Assembly: GCA_947478495.1 (NCBI GenBank)
Contig: CANJVW010000003.1
Location: 1-64,000 of the forward strand
Reading direction: 5' to 3'
Length of the DNA stretch: 64,000 nucleotides
DNA from: Legionellales bacterium
Lineage (GTDB): Bacteria > Pseudomonadota > Gammaproteobacteria > DSM-16500
Part shown: piece by piece, positions 28,479 to 39,019 of the stretch
How positions within the stretch are numbered: position 1 is the stretch's first letter
Layout: every line of letters begins with the position of its first letter
Translations under genes and position numbers: made by a program
Notes under the pieces: model-generated
Database searches by the model: none
The model's input: only the letters and a program-made list of their open reading frames with translations
What the model was told of the DNA's origin: nothing

Positions 28479-29610
28479 GGGTGCTCTCCGACGTATTGTT
28501 TTGCTTCATGAGTTTATCGAGAGGAAGATAAGTGACGTTGTTGCCGGCGTTTCCATCCATGACGATTTTACTTGTTTTCTTAAAAATCGATTGCATTGTT
28601 TCAAGATACAGTCGCTCTCGCGTGATAGCGGGGGCTTCACTGTATACTGTGGCGATAGCTTGATACTTGGCAACTGCCGCTTGCGCCGTGAGAATAATTT
28701 TTTGTTGATCTGCGCTCGCATCCGCTAAAATGCGTGCAGCCACACCTTGTGCAATGGGCACGACTTTGCTGGCATAGGCCGCTGCTTGCTGTATGTAGGT
28801 CGCTTTATCTTGATCGGCTCGATTGACATCGCTGAATGCCGCGCGCACTTGATCTGGCGCTTGGACTTTTCGCAATGTCACAGACATGACTTCCAACCCT
28901 GCATTGTACGTTCCGAGGACTTGTTTGACGCGTGTCAGGATGCTTTGACTGAGCGTTTCGCGACCCACTGTCAATACATCATCCAATTTCATTTGGCCGA
29001 CACTATCCGATAGCGCGCTGGATGCAACTGCCGCAATGGTGGCATCCGGTCCGGCCATGTTAAACAAATAGGCGCGTGGATCGCTGATACGGTATTGCAC
29101 ATTGAGTTCGACATTAATTAAATTTTTGGATTGATCAGCGGATGTGCTTACCTGATCGGCTGCAATTAAGTTAGTTCCGGTGGTTTGTCCAGACGATTTC
29201 GTAATAAAGTCACCCTTGAGGGAGAATGAGTAAATTTTTTGAGCATTAATGATATATTTTGTTTCAATGAAGCGTGCAAACCAGTGTAGCCCGGGCTGCA
29301 ATACCTCCGTATATTTTCCAAAGCGCAGCATCACCGCTTCTTCAGCGGGGTTCACAATGAAAAACCCTGACAATATCCATAAAATAATGACAACGCCCGC
29401 ACCGAGCGCGAATCGTGGCCCTAAGGGGATGCGTGTGCTTGGCGTGACGGCGGATTGCCAAGGGTTACTTGCTTTTTTCGATGAGAAAAAAGCTTGGCAT
29501 TTTTTAATAAAATCACTCAGCAGTTTATCGAGATCAGGTGGTTTTTGCTCTCTTTTATCTTTCCATGGATCTTGATTATTATTATCTCCACCGGGCGTAT
29601 TCCACGGCAT
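28465..29610 (-). CDS. hflK: HflK, modulator of FtsH protease
   Basis: 381 aa. The N-terminus is polar and Gly/Asn-rich (MPWNTPGGDNNNQDPW), followed by a single membrane helix (~residues 70-90), the SPFH domain (EEAVMLRFGKY) and a coiled coil. It heads the hflK-hflC-purA run. Confidence 0.94.
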
Positions 29611-29753
29611 AGCATTACTCCCGTTAAAATTTGACTTCGAAAACTCATTCTAGTGGCGATTGGCAGTGATAATCAATGGATTATTTACCATTGATAGATA
29701 ATAGTGCTATAGTAAGCCCTCAACAAGAGCCTGTTGCGATAAGGAAAACAGAT

Positions 29754-32285
29754 ATGTATAAACAGACACGGATAGTCTTTCTATTGCTTATGTTTTTCGC
29801 GGGCTATGCCCACGCCAACCCCACCGGCGGCATCGTTGTCCCTGGCTCAGGCTCTGCAACCATAGTCAGCTCTCCCAATGCACTCCATATCAATCAATCC
29901 ACCAACAAAGCCGCCATCCATTGGAACAGTTTTAACATTGCACCCAATGAGACAGTGCAATTCCATCAACCGAGCGTTAACTCAGTCACATTAAATCGGG
30001 TAAACCCCGCCCAAGGTATTTCACGTATTCAAGGTCAATTACAATCCAATGGCCAATTGATCTTAATTAATCAAGCCGGTATTGCTTTTGGTAAAGGGGC
30101 TATCGTCAATGTCGGTGGCATCATTGCTTCTACCTCAGACATATCCAACAAACACTTTAAGCAGGGCTTTCAATCAGGTCAGTATCAGTTTAACAAAGTC
30201 TCTCACTCTGCAGGAGCCTCCGTCACCAATGACGGCACTATCATTGCCGCCGACCATGGTTTGGTGGCGCTCATGGGTTCCTCTGTTTCGAATGCGGGTA
30301 CCATTCAAGCGGATGGCGGTCATGTCACACTCGCGTCTGGCAATCAATTTGCAGTCGATGTCAGTCAAGATGGACTCGTGAATGTGGTGGTGGATAAAGC
30401 CGCAACGCCTGATCTAAAAACAGCAAAGAATAATGATCAGAGTGATGGCAACACCATCAGCCCTCTACTCCTCACCGCTGATGCTGCTGCAACAGTCGTT
30501 GATCATGCTATTAACATGAGCGGTCTTATCGAAGCCGACTCCGTCGAACAACATAATGGTGAAATTGTGTTGCTTGGTGGAAAAGACAGTACCGTAACCG
30601 TCACAGGGAGCATGAATGCAAGAGGTCTCGAAGACTTACAAACGGGCGGAAAGGTCAGTGTCACCGGCAAAACTGTCTTACTCACCGATCACGCGACCAT
30701 CAATACAAATGGTGATTCCGGGGGCGGTGAAATCAATATCGGTGGTGATCACAAAGGTCAGGGTCCATTGCAGAATGCGGATATCACGACCGTTGATACT
30801 CATGTCAACTTATCAGCGGATGCGATTACGACTGGCAATGGTGGGCAAATCACAATGTACGCAGATCGGGATATCCATGCGAAAGGCACAGCCCGTGCAC
30901 GAGGCGGTGTACTATCCGGCAAGGGTGGATTGATTGAAACATCGAATCACGAGAAGGGCGGTGCGTGGGATATTAGTAATACGTTTAGCGCTAACGACAA
31001 CCCTCCTCCATCGGAGCTCGCAAAGCGCGGCGCGGCGATGTGGTTGATAGATCCATACGATATAACGATCAGTAGCTCGAATGCAAATATGGATACTACT
31101 AGTTCAACGTATTTTTCAACTGGCACGCCTGCTACGCTGTCTGCGGACTTTTTACATACAGCATTAGTCAGTGGTCCTATCACAGTGACGACATCAGGCG
31201 CGTCGCCAGCGGGTACCGAGGCAGGTAATATTACTATTGCAAGTTCTATTGCTGACTGGGCTTCACCTTATTCCCTAACATTGCAGGCGGATCATGACAT
31301 TACTATTGAAGATGGTGTGAGCATCACGAATTCTGGGTCGGGTGGAATGACATTGCAAGCGGGAGCGAGCATTAACTTCGACAGCACGACCACACCGATT
31401 GTGATTGACACGGGTGGCGCACAAAGTTATACGGCAGCGGGTGGTATTATAGTGGATGCGAATGGCGCTACATTAACCAGCGCTAATAGCGATATTGCCT
31501 TGAACTCACCTGTTTCAGGAATCGGAGCTCTTTCCTTAACCGGCGGAACCGGTGGTGATCATATCTTTACGGTGACTCCGTCGAGCACTGCATACTTCAC
31601 GAAATCGCTGAGCGTGACGGGTGATTCAGCTCGCTCAAATACATTACAGCTTAATTCGAATGGTGATATGACGACATGGAACATAGGTGTCAATGACGGA
31701 ACATTTTATAATCCGTTCATTCCCTTAGGCAATTTTTCAACAATTCAGCATCTGATTGATGCGGGACCAACCCCCCAGTTTAATTGGACCACGAATAACT
31801 CAAGCATTGGGAGCGTCGTCGGTGTAGAGCATGATGCAACGGCTAGTATGCCGGCGGTGGCAGGCCCGGTTGTTGCAGACAGTGTGAGTTATACCAATTC
31901 GTCAGCAAGCGGCACATTGTCAGTCGGCGGGACGTCGATCGGGATATTTTCAGGCGTGACAACACTGACCGGACCCCTTGGCCTCTCGGTCAATACATTG
32001 TATGCGCCATTAGGAAGCGTGGTTGTTTATACCAATGCCCCGATTAATACAATGGGTGTCATCAATGGCTATGTTAACTTTTATAATTTTAGCGTGATAC
32101 AACAGCAGTCCCCCACCCCTGAGCTTGTTCCGCCCAACATTACTCAGGTGGTAACAAACCCCGCTTCTACTCCAACCGCTCCGCCATTCGCTGCGCCATG
32201 GACGAGTCCGGTGAGTGACATTGTATCTCAAGAACAGCGGGAGGATTGGAACCTGCTTGATGGTATCCAGGCGGGTTGTATTTAG
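29754..32285 (+). CDS. TpsA-like filamentous haemagglutinin/adhesin
   Basis: 843 aa from the ATG at 29754, which has an AAGGA site and a good signal peptide ending AHA^NPTGG. The two-partner secretion (haemagglutination) domain follows: HWNSFNIAPNETVQFHQP, NRVNPAQGISRIQGQLQSNG, and NQAGIAFGKGAIVNVGG, where the usual NPNG motif reads NQAG. The rest is a Gly/Ser/Thr-rich beta-helix-type repeat. It is short for the family. No TpsB transporter gene lies in the window, so its secretion partner is elsewhere or absent. Confidence 0.88.
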   Translation: MYKQTRIVFLLLMFFAGYAHANPTGGIVVPGSGSATIVSSPNALHINQSTNKAAIHWNSFNIAPNETVQFHQPSVNSVTLNRVNPAQGISRIQGQLQSNGQLILINQAGIAFGKGAIVNVGGIIASTSDISNKHFKQGFQSGQYQFNKVSHSAGASVTNDGTIIAADHGLVALMGSSVSNAGTIQADGGHVTLASGNQFAVDVSQDGLVNVVVDKAATPDLKTAKNNDQSDGNTISPLLLTADAAATVVDHAINMSGLIEADSVEQHNGEIVLLGGKDSTVTVTGSMNARGLEDLQTGGKVSVTGKTVLLTDHATINTNGDSGGGEINIGGDHKGQGPLQNADITTVDTHVNLSADAITTGNGGQITMYADRDIHAKGTARARGGVLSGKGGLIETSNHEKGGAWDISNTFSANDNPPPSELAKRGAAMWLIDPYDITISSSNANMDTTSSTYFSTGTPATLSADFLHTALVSGPITVTTSGASPAGTEAGNITIASSIADWASPYSLTLQADHDITIEDGVSITNSGSGGMTLQAGASINFDSTTTPIVIDTGGAQSYTAAGGIIVDANGATLTSANSDIALNSPVSGIGALSLTGGTGGDHIFTVTPSSTAYFTKSLSVTGDSARSNTLQLNSNGDMTTWNIGVNDGTFYNPFIPLGNFSTIQHLIDAGPTPQFNWTTNNSSIGSVVGVEHDATASMPAVAGPVVADSVSYTNSSASGTLSVGGTSIGIFSGVTTLTGPLGLSVNTLYAPLGSVVVYTNAPINTMGVINGYVNFYNFSVIQQQSPTPELVPPNITQVVTNPASTPTAPPFAAPWTSPVSDIVSQEQREDWNLLDGIQAGCI

Positions 32286-32334
32286 CCTGCAATCTCATTA
32301 CAGTGCTGTCATCATAGTGAGACAAGAGGTATGA

Positions 32335-32859
32335 ATGTCCAGAGATTATGCAAAAAAAATGCCTCACGCTACACGACGAACAAAACAGCGTCGTCAACGG
32401 CGATGGATTGTCCTTCTTTTAAGTCTGGCATTGCTCGCTATTTTGTCTCTCGGCTTCAAGCAGTGTCATTCACGATTTCCTCTTTTTAGTGCCCCTGTTC
32501 CTTCGCAAGCGGAGGTTAATGCGCAGTTTGATTTTTATCCAGATGGACAGTCTGCACAATCAAAATCGCCGCCGCCGTTAGTCGCAACACATCCATCAGC
32601 CGCGCCGCCGCCGATTGAAAAGAAAACAGCGGTTGGCCGATATATCTTGCAACTCGGGACATTCCAGAGCGAAAATGAGGCCTCTGAAATGAGAGTATCG
32701 TTGCTGTTGGCTGGCTGGGATGTCAATGTCGTCAGGGGAACAGTCGCAGGTCATGTCCAATATCACGTGCAGCAAGGTCCGTACAATACGCTCGAGTCAG
32801 CCAAAGCCGCGCAAAAAATATTAGAGAGCCAAGGGTTGATGAGCGTTATTAAAGAATAG
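32335..32859 (+). CDS. SPOR-domain protein (FtsN-like)
   Basis: 174 aa: short basic cytoplasmic tail, one membrane helix (~residues 23-40), a Pro-rich linker, and a C-terminal SPOR domain ([40 protein letters not shown]) that binds denuded septal peptidoglycan. Its location just before hslVU matches ftsN in other gammaproteobacteria, though it is shorter. Confidence 0.87.
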   Translation: MSRDYAKKMPHATRRTKQRRQRRWIVLLLSLALLAILSLGFKQCHSRFPLFSAPVPSQAEVNAQFDFYPDGQSAQSKSPPPLVATHPSAAPPPIEKKTAVGRYILQLGTFQSENEASEMRVSLLLAGWDVNVVRGTVAGHVQYHVQQGPYNTLESAKAAQKILESQGLMSVIKE

Positions 32860-32875
32860 TAGAGCGAGGATTATT

Positions 32876-33418
32876 TTGGACCAATATCGTGGTACAACCA
32901 TTTTGTCTGTGCGACGAGAAGGCGTTGTTGTGATTGGCGGTGATGGACAAGTATCGATGGGCTCGACCATCATGAAGGGAAATGCGCGCAAGGTAAGGCG
33001 CCTCTATAATGATACAGTGATCGCCGGTTTTGCAGGCGGTACAGCAGATGCATTTACGTTATTCGAACGATTTGAAGCCAAGCTAGAAGTGCATCATGGC
33101 AATTTAATACGAGCGGCAGTTGAATTAGCGAAAGATTGGCGCACCGATAAAATGCTTCGACGATTAGAAGCCTTGTTAGTTGTTGCTGATATTAAATCGT
33201 CTTTAATTATTACGGGCAACGGGGATGTTATTGAACCGGAGTTTGATGTGATGGCGATTGGGTCCGGCGGCCCATTTGCAAAATCTGCCGCGCTCGCCTT
33301 GATGGGTAATACCACATTGGATGCACGCACGATTGTGGAAAAGTCTCTCGCGATTGCAGCAGCGCAGTGTGTTTACACAAACAATCATTTTACCATTGAA
33401 GAATTAGCGCGACATTAA
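32876..33418 (+). CDS. hslV: HslV, ATP-dependent protease peptidase subunit
   Basis: 180 aa. The nucleophile threonine is exposed after a short propeptide in [13 protein letters not shown]. Other motifs are [26 protein letters not shown] and [16 protein letters not shown]. The start codon is TTG at 32876, after GAGCGAGG. It forms the HslUV protease with the next gene. Confidence 0.95.
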   Translation: MDQYRGTTILSVRREGVVVIGGDGQVSMGSTIMKGNARKVRRLYNDTVIAGFAGGTADAFTLFERFEAKLEVHHGNLIRAAVELAKDWRTDKMLRRLEALLVVADIKSSLIITGNGDVIEPEFDVMAIGSGGPFAKSAALALMGNTTLDARTIVEKSLAIAAAQCVYTNNHFTIEELARH

Positions 33419-33432
33419 CGAGAATCAAATGT

Positions 33433-34743
33433 ATGTCAAGCATGACCCCTAAAGAAATTGTGTGTGAGCTGGATAAATACATTGTTGGTCAATCGGCCGC
33501 AAAGCGCGCCGTGTCTGTTGCGCTTCGCAATCGGTGGCGTCGTCAACAATTGCCGAAGAGCTTAGCCGCTGAGGTGACACCTAAAAATATTTTAATGATT
33601 GGACCAACGGGTGTGGGAAAAACCGAAATTGCACGTCGTCTTGCTAAATTAGCGGATGCGCCTTTCGTTAAAGTGGAAGCGACAAAATTTACCGAGGTGG
33701 GTTATGTGGGGCGCGATGTGGATTCGATTATTCGGGATCTAATCGATATGGAAATAAAACGAAAGCATGCGGACGCGATTGAAATAGTCCGTCTTGATGC
33801 AGAGCGTGTCGTTGAAGAGCGTATTCTCGATGCATTGCTTCCCGCAGCCGACACTGAAAAGACAGAATCCAAGACGCGCAAGACATTTCGGTCGCGCCTC
33901 AGGGCGGGCAAGCTGGATCAGAAAGAGGTGGAGATAGAGATTGCATCGGGTTCAATGGGCGTTGAAATCATGGCGCCTCCTGGCATGGAAGAAATGACGA
34001 GCCAACTTAAAGCCATGTTTCAGCAATTATCCAGTGATCGCAAGAAAATGCGAAAATTAAAGATTGCAGATGCACTAAAATGTTTGCGCGAAGAAGAATC
34101 GATAAAATTAATTGATACGGAAGAGATAAGAGCAAAGGCATTGGATAACGTTGAACAAAATGGCATTGTATTTTTGGATGAAATGGACAAAATTGTGAAA
34201 CGCACCGAGCAGGCAGGTGCTGATATATCACGAGAAGGGGTGCAGCGCGATTTATTGCCATTGATTGAAGGGTGTACTGTTTCAACGCGATATGGGATGG
34301 TGCGAACGGATCATATATTGTTTATCGCGTCAGGTGCTTTTCATTTTGCAAAACCGTCCGACCTTATTGCTGAGCTACAGGGTCGACTTCCGATTCGTGT
34401 GACGCTTAATGCATTAAGCGTTGATGATTTTATTCGTATTTTAACGGAACCGACCGCGTCGTTAACGGAACAATATACCGCTCTTTTAAAAACGGAAGGC
34501 GTGGATATTGTTTTCTTGAAAGAGGGTGTTCAACGCATCGCCGAAGTGGCATGGGAAGTGAATGAACGCACAGAAAATATTGGAGCAAGACGTTTGCATA
34601 CTGTGATGGAAAAATTGTTAGAAGAAGTGTCTTTCGAAGGAAGTGACTTAGTCGATAAAACAGTATCGATCGATGCGCAGTATGTGAATCGGCATTTGCA
34701 GAGGATTGCCAAAGACGAAGACTTGAGTCGCTATATTTTATGA
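33433..34743 (+). CDS. hslU: HslU, ATPase subunit of HslUV protease
   Basis: 436 aa AAA+ unfoldase. Walker [16 protein letters not shown] is near residues 57-71, Walker [10 protein letters not shown] near 248, and the sensor region [14 protein letters not shown]. The intermediate domain lies between. Overlaps the DUF971 gene by 4 bases. Confidence 0.96.
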   Translation: MSSMTPKEIVCELDKYIVGQSAAKRAVSVALRNRWRRQQLPKSLAAEVTPKNILMIGPTGVGKTEIARRLAKLADAPFVKVEATKFTEVGYVGRDVDSIIRDLIDMEIKRKHADAIEIVRLDAERVVEERILDALLPAADTEKTESKTRKTFRSRLRAGKLDQKEVEIEIASGSMGVEIMAPPGMEEMTSQLKAMFQQLSSDRKKMRKLKIADALKCLREEESIKLIDTEEIRAKALDNVEQNGIVFLDEMDKIVKRTEQAGADISREGVQRDLLPLIEGCTVSTRYGMVRTDHILFIASGAFHFAKPSDLIAELQGRLPIRVTLNALSVDDFIRILTEPTASLTEQYTALLKTEGVDIVFLKEGVQRIAEVAWEVNERTENIGARRLHTVMEKLLEEVSFEGSDLVDKTVSIDAQYVNRHLQRIAKDEDLSRYIL

Positions 34744-35036
34744 ATACACCTATCCCACAAGAGATTATTTTGCATAAAATATCGCGCACATTAGAATTGA
34801 TTTTTGACGATAACACGCGATTTATATTGCCTTACGCGGTTTTGCGCGCGGCATCGACATCTGCTGAGATGCGACACAGCGAGCATCCCATTGCGATCGA
34901 TCCTCATGTCACCATATTGTCGATTGAGCCTGTTGGGCATTATGCGATTAAGCCCGTTTTTAGCGATGGACATCGCACGGGTATTTATAGTTGGGAGACA
35001 CTGCATCAGCTAGGGGTACAACATGCAAAAAAATAA
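34740..35036 (+). CDS. DUF971 (gamma-butyrobetaine hydroxylase N-terminal-like) protein
   Basis: 98 aa matching the small DUF971 family often found after hsl[42 protein letters not shown], and [13 protein letters not shown]. The role is unknown, possibly iron-sulfur related. Overlaps rpiA by 14 bases. Confidence 0.87.
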   Translation: MNTPIPQEIILHKISRTLELIFDDNTRFILPYAVLRAASTSAEMRHSEHPIAIDPHVTILSIEPVGHYAIKPVFSDGHRTGIYSWETLHQLGVQHAKK

Positions 35037-35691
35037 TGTAGATCGAGAAGCATTAAAAAAAATAGCGGCTATGGCGGCAGTTGATTTCATTGAGAGCGGT
35101 TGTGTGATTGGCGTGGGGAGCGGCTCAACCGTGCATTATTTTATTGATGCGCTGAAAACCGTGAAAGGAAAAATCGAAGGAGCGGTCGCGAGCTCTGAAG
35201 AATCAGCTCTTCGATTAAAAGCATTATCGATACCGATTATTGATCTGAATAGCGTGAGTGAACTGCCATTGTATGTGGACGGTGCAGATGAAGTGAATCA
35301 TTACAAGCAAATGATCAAAGGTGGCGGCGGCGCTCTGACGCGAGAGAAGATTATTGCAACTGTCGCGACACATTTTTTGTGTATTGCAGACGAAACGAAG
35401 GTGGTGGATTTGTTGGGTGCGTTTCCTGTGGCGATTGAGACGATTCCAATGGCGCGTAGTTTTGTGGCGCGAGCCGTTGTTAAGCTGGGGGGAAATCCCG
35501 TGTATCGACAGGGTTTTGTGACTGACAATGGTAATGTGATCATCGATGCGTATTTTTCTAAAATAGTTGACCCAAAAGCACTCGAAGAAAGATTGAATCA
35601 AATAGAAGGCGTTGTCGCTAACGGTATTTTTGCAAAGCGCGGAGCTGATACGGTATTATTAGGTACAGCATCAGGTGTTATTAAAAAATAA
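35023..35691 (+). CDS. rpiA: Ribose-5-phosphate isomerase A
   Basis: 222 aa. Interconverts ribose-5-P and ribulose-5-P. Family motifs are [12 protein letters not shown] (~residues 28-39), [21 protein letters not shown] (catalytic Asp) and [12 protein letters not shown]. It is in the hslU-DUF971 run. Confidence 0.95.
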   Translation: MQKNNVDREALKKIAAMAAVDFIESGCVIGVGSGSTVHYFIDALKTVKGKIEGAVASSEESALRLKALSIPIIDLNSVSELPLYVDGADEVNHYKQMIKGGGGALTREKIIATVATHFLCIADETKVVDLLGAFPVAIETIPMARSFVARAVVKLGGNPVYRQGFVTDNGNVIIDAYFSKIVDPKALEERLNQIEGVVANGIFAKRGADTVLLGTASGVIKK

Positions 35692-35703
35692 GAGGCGATT
35701 TTT

Positions 35704-36051
35704 ATGTACGTTGTTAAAAAGCGATTTGGTCGATCTGAAACGACCGTTCAAGAATTCCTCGATGAGAAAAATGCAGAGCATTTTATTGTAGAGAAGCTGC
35801 GAGAAGATGAGCGATTTAAAATAAAAGACGCAATCTATTGTTTATATGAAGGGGCTGATTTGCATCGAGAATTTACTCAAAAAGATATTCCTGCATCGAC
35901 GGGGAGCGCGGCAGGTGCACCGATCAGTGGCGGCCAGGGGCAGGGTCAAGGCCAAGTATTTAATCCCTCTCCCTTAAACATGAAGCTTACTCCAGGCGGT
36001 ATGCAGAATAATTGGAAAGATGTGCCTAAAATGGATGATGATGAAAAATAA
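35704..36051 (+). CDS. Hypothetical protein with Gly/Gln-rich linker
   Basis: 115 aa. The N-terminal ~60 residues look folded (MYVVKKRFGRSETTVQEFL; FKIKDAIYCLYEGADL), followed by GGQGQGQGQV and a polar, acidic tail. No signal peptide. No family is recognised. It is 12 bases after rpiA with its own ribosome site, so probably cotranscribed. Confidence 0.7.
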   Translation: MYVVKKRFGRSETTVQEFLDEKNAEHFIVEKLREDERFKIKDAIYCLYEGADLHREFTQKDIPASTGSAAGAPISGGQGQGQGQVFNPSPLNMKLTPGGMQNNWKDVPKMDDDEK

Positions 36052-36153
36052 GTAGTCACTACTTATCGCAACCTTAATGAGCAACTCATTATGTTATGCA
36101 GGTTGGCGGCGCTCCTGCTTTTGCTACTTGATTTGTAGTCACATTAGGACTAC
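36048..36153. promoter_or_regulatory. Palindromes upstream of the dinJ-yafQ operon
   Basis: A perfect 9+1+9 palindrome (ATAAGTAGTCACTACTTAT) lies at 36048-36066, and GTAGTC-ACATTAG-GACTAC at 36135-36153. Both contain GTAGTCAC. A separate AATGAG-CAA-CTCATT sits at 36076-36090. The two related sites upstream of the antitoxin are candidate operators for autoregulation. The first overlaps the end of the preceding gene. Confidence 0.55.
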
Positions 36154-36183
36154 AATGATTGTACTAGCCTTGGAGGAATGATG

Positions 36184-36453
36184 ATGCGTGTGACTGCTGA
36201 TACCTATGTTCGTGCCCGAATTGATGCTGTTACTAAAAAACGTGCAGCGAATGCATTAGAAGCAATGGGACTTTCTATCTCTGATGCCATACGTTTATTG
36301 ATGTTGCGTGTTTCAGATGAGCAGCGTTTTCCCTTTGAGATTAAAGCACCCAATGCGCATACAAAAAAAGCGATCGCTGAACTTGAATCGGGGAAGGGCA
36401 AGCGATTGAAAAATATTAAAATGCTTATGGAAGATTTAAATGAGGACGATTGA
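36184..36453 (+). CDS. dinJ: RelB/DinJ-family antitoxin
   Basis: An 89-90-aa ribbon-helix-helix antitoxin: MRVTADTYVRARID, ANALEAMGLSISDAIRLLMLRV (DNA-binding fold), and FPFEIKAPNAHTKKAI. Three ATGs in a row occur at 36178, 36181 and 36184; the third has the best spacing from GGAGGA. It overlaps the toxin by 14 bases. Confidence 0.9.
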   Translation: MRVTADTYVRARIDAVTKKRAANALEAMGLSISDAIRLLMLRVSDEQRFPFEIKAPNAHTKKAIAELESGKGKRLKNIKMLMEDLNEDD

Positions 36454-36724
36454 GCGATCAACTCTATTCAAGCGTGATTATAAGCGTGTTAAATGGATGC
36501 CACGCTATCGCAAAGATGTAGATTTGTTGCTTTCTGATATTCTGTGTTTTTTATTGTCTGATCAAGTCATGCCAGAAAAATACCATGACCATTCTTTAAG
36601 TGGTAACTGGGATGGATATCGCGAGTGTCATCTTAAGCCGAACTTGCTGTTAATCTACAAAAAAATAGATAAACATGTGCTACGCCTTGCAAGACTGGGG
36701 TCTCATAGTGAATTATTCAACTAA
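36440..36724 (+). CDS. yafQ: YafQ-family mRNA interferase toxin, altered active site
   Basis: 94 aa. The family outline is clear: IERSTLFKRDYKRV, YHDHSLSGNWDGYRECH, LLLIYKK, and RLGSHSELF. Histidines matching the E. coli catalytic His50, His63 and His87 are present. The Asp-Trp that follows His63 (HVEPDW) reads HLKPNL here, so Asp67 becomes Asn and Trp68 becomes Leu. Activity may be reduced. Confidence 0.9.
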   Translation: MRTIERSTLFKRDYKRVKWMPRYRKDVDLLLSDILCFLLSDQVMPEKYHDHSLSGNWDGYRECHLKPNLLLIYKKIDKHVLRLARLGSHSELFN

Positions 36725-36738
36725 AAATAAAGGACGCA

Positions 36739-37617
36739 ATGGATATTTTCATCGGGATTGATGGGGGCGGTACAAAAACCGCGGTGCGCATTGAAAATGC
36801 AGCAGGCGATCTCTTGGGTGAGTCGGTCGCAGGGCCCGCTAATATTCGTTTGTCAGTGGATGATGCGTGGCAGTCCATTTATCACGGGGTGACATCTGTT
36901 TTGAAGCAACATGATCTATCGTTAGATCAGTCGCATCATCGTTTTCACGGTGGTTTTGGGTTGGCAGGGATTGAAATTGAGTCGGCACTCCATCATTTTT
37001 CTTCTCGAACCCATCTTTTTGCAAGCGTTAAAATACAATCCGATGCACATGTGGCCTGTCTCGGCGCACATGACAATCAGGATGGCGCTATTATTATTGT
37101 AGGGACGGGTGCTGTTGGGTATAAAATAGAAAAAGGAAAGACAGAGCGCGTGAGCGGATGGGGTTTTCCGCATGACGATCAAGGAAGTGGTGCGCGAATA
37201 GGGCTTTCCGCCGTTGAATTGACATTGCAGTGTCTCGATAAGCGAATCGATACCCACTCTTCCATGACCGAAAATCTTTTCAACTCTTTTGATCGAGACC
37301 GAAAAAAATTAGTCGCATGGGCAAATCAAGCCACATCATCCGATTTTTCAACGCTAGCACGCTTCGTGATTGAAGCGACGAATGATCCGTTGGCGGTGAG
37401 CATTATGAGAGACGCCGCTGAGGCGGCTGATCGGATGTATCATGCATTAACACAATTATCTGACCGCGATGATTTACCTTGTTGTTTGTTGGGAGGGCTT
37501 TCATCTTTTGTTGAGCCGTATATCAGCGAACCGTTACGTTCTTGTTTAAAGTCAAAAAAACACGATGCAGCAGTCGGCGCTATTCTAATGATACGAAATC
37601 AGTTTTTAAAAGGATAA
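36739..37617 (+). CDS. BadF/BadG-type N-acetylglucosamine or glucosamine kinase
   Basis: 292 aa in the ASKHA fold. Phosphate-1 loop GIDGGGTKTAVRIEN at the N-terminus, then IIIVGTGAVGYKI (~residue 115), GWGFPHDDQGSGARIG, and CLLGGLSSF. It sits 4 bases before nagA, which argues for GlcNAc or glucosamine as substrate in sugar salvage or wall recycling. Confidence 0.85.
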   Translation: MDIFIGIDGGGTKTAVRIENAAGDLLGESVAGPANIRLSVDDAWQSIYHGVTSVLKQHDLSLDQSHHRFHGGFGLAGIEIESALHHFSSRTHLFASVKIQSDAHVACLGAHDNQDGAIIIVGTGAVGYKIEKGKTERVSGWGFPHDDQGSGARIGLSAVELTLQCLDKRIDTHSSMTENLFNSFDRDRKKLVAWANQATSSDFSTLARFVIEATNDPLAVSIMRDAAEAADRMYHALTQLSDRDDLPCCLLGGLSSFVEPYISEPLRSCLKSKKHDAAVGAILMIRNQFLKG

Positions 37618-37621
37618 TATA

Positions 37622-38782
37622 ATGGATTTAGCGATATCCGGATTAGCGGTTTATACAGAGAAGGGTGTTTTGTCTCATGCGACAGTGACCGTTCAATCGG
37701 GGTTGATTCATTTGATCAGTGAGGATGCTGTTGCGTCTACAGAGAATGCACATCATTTTCCATCGAGCTATCATTTAGTACCGGGTTTTATTGATATGCA
37801 TGTTCATGGCGCGAACGGGGCGGATGTAATGGATGCAACACTCATGTCGCTTGATGCGCTTTCGACAGCATTAGCGCGCGAAGGAACAACTGCTTTTTTA
37901 GCAACGACGATGACAGCAGACAAGGATGCCATCCAGAAAGCGTTAGTGAATGTATGTAATTATATAAACCAAGATCAAAAAATGGGCGCGGAAATTGTAG
38001 GCGCGCATTTAGAAGGGCCTTTTATCTCGCCGAAAAAAGTGGGCGCGCAGTCTGGCCAGCATCTCTTATTGCCAGACATGGATTTAATCAATCAATGGCA
38101 GAAACGATCAAATAATGCGATTAAGCTTGTCACGCTTGCGCCTGAGTTAGAAAATAGCGATGCGTTTATTCGCGCACTTCGCGAAAAAAATATTGTGATA
38201 TCGATAGGCCATACCGATGCGACCTATGAAGAGACAGCGGATGCAATTCACTTAGGTGCTCATTACGCGACGCATTTATTTAATGCGATGCGCGGAATAC
38301 ATCATCGTGAACCAGGTGTGGTAACGGCTGCTCTATTATCAAAAGACGTGTCGACTGAAATCATTGTTGATCGCAATCATTTACATGCGGCGATCGTTCA
38401 ATTGATTTATGCGATGAAGGGATCAGAAAAGACAGTGCTGGTGACCGATTCCATGCGCGCCAAATGCTTGGGTGATGGGCAATACGATTTGGGCGGACAA
38501 GATGTGCACGTTGAAAATCATGTCGCGCGATTGCCCAATGGTACGTTGGCGGGTAGTACGCTCACAATGTCTCAGGCTATAAAAAATATGATGACAATAA
38601 CCGATTGTACGTTGCGTGATTGTATTAAAATGACCTCTGAAAATCCGGCTAAAATGCTTAATCTGTTTTCTAAGAAGGGCAGTATTGCGCCGAGTAAAGA
38701 CGCTGATTTGGTTGTGTTGGATGATCATTTGAATGTGGTGCTGACCGTTCGTGGCGGACATATTGTTTATCAAAAACAATAA
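37622..38782 (+). CDS. nagA: N-acetylglucosamine-6-phosphate deacetylase
   Basis: 386 aa amidohydrolase. Metal and substrate motifs: DMHVHGANG (~residue 58), HLEGPFISPKKVGAQ (~133), SIGHTDATYEE, HLFNAMRGIHHREPG and TDSM. It makes GlcN6P for glmS/glmU-linked wall precursors. Cotranscribed with the kinase. Confidence 0.95.
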   Translation: MDLAISGLAVYTEKGVLSHATVTVQSGLIHLISEDAVASTENAHHFPSSYHLVPGFIDMHVHGANGADVMDATLMSLDALSTALAREGTTAFLATTMTADKDAIQKALVNVCNYINQDQKMGAEIVGAHLEGPFISPKKVGAQSGQHLLLPDMDLINQWQKRSNNAIKLVTLAPELENSDAFIRALREKNIVISIGHTDATYEETADAIHLGAHYATHLFNAMRGIHHREPGVVTAALLSKDVSTEIIVDRNHLHAAIVQLIYAMKGSEKTVLVTDSMRAKCLGDGQYDLGGQDVHVENHVARLPNGTLAGSTLTMSQAIKNMMTITDCTLRDCIKMTSENPAKMLNLFSKKGSIAPSKDADLVVLDDHLNVVLTVRGGHIVYQKQ

Positions 38783-38798
38783 ATCTGTCGTCTCCCTT

Positions 38799-38987
38799 CC
38801 TCTGCTGTTATCTCCGCAGCTGTCATCCCCGCGCAGGCGGGGACCCATGATTCGCAACATCTGTGAACAGAACAATAAAAAATTCTTTGAAATAGTCTGT
38901 TTATCAAGACAGGCGGCAATTGATAGCCATTTTCAGAATGGGTCCCCGCCTGCGCGGGGATGACAGCTGCGGAGATAACAGCAGAGG
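38799..38987. repeat. Inverted repeat with perfect 50-bp arms, TCATCCCCGC family, copy 3
   Basis: Arms 38799-38848 and 38938-38987 are exact complements over 50 bp. They include the shared TGTCATCCCCGCGCAGGCGG end plus an extra outer CCTCTGCTGTTATCTCCGCA. The 89-bp core is unrelated to copies 1 and 2. It lies between the convergent nagA and glmS. Confidence 0.95.
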
Positions 38988-39019
38988 GAGTGGGGACGAC
39001 AAAATGAGGCGCAGGAGTT

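Noticed and set aside
35224-35601. 125-codon frame antisense to rpiA
   Set aside because: No recognisable motif and opposite a certain gene; shadow frame.
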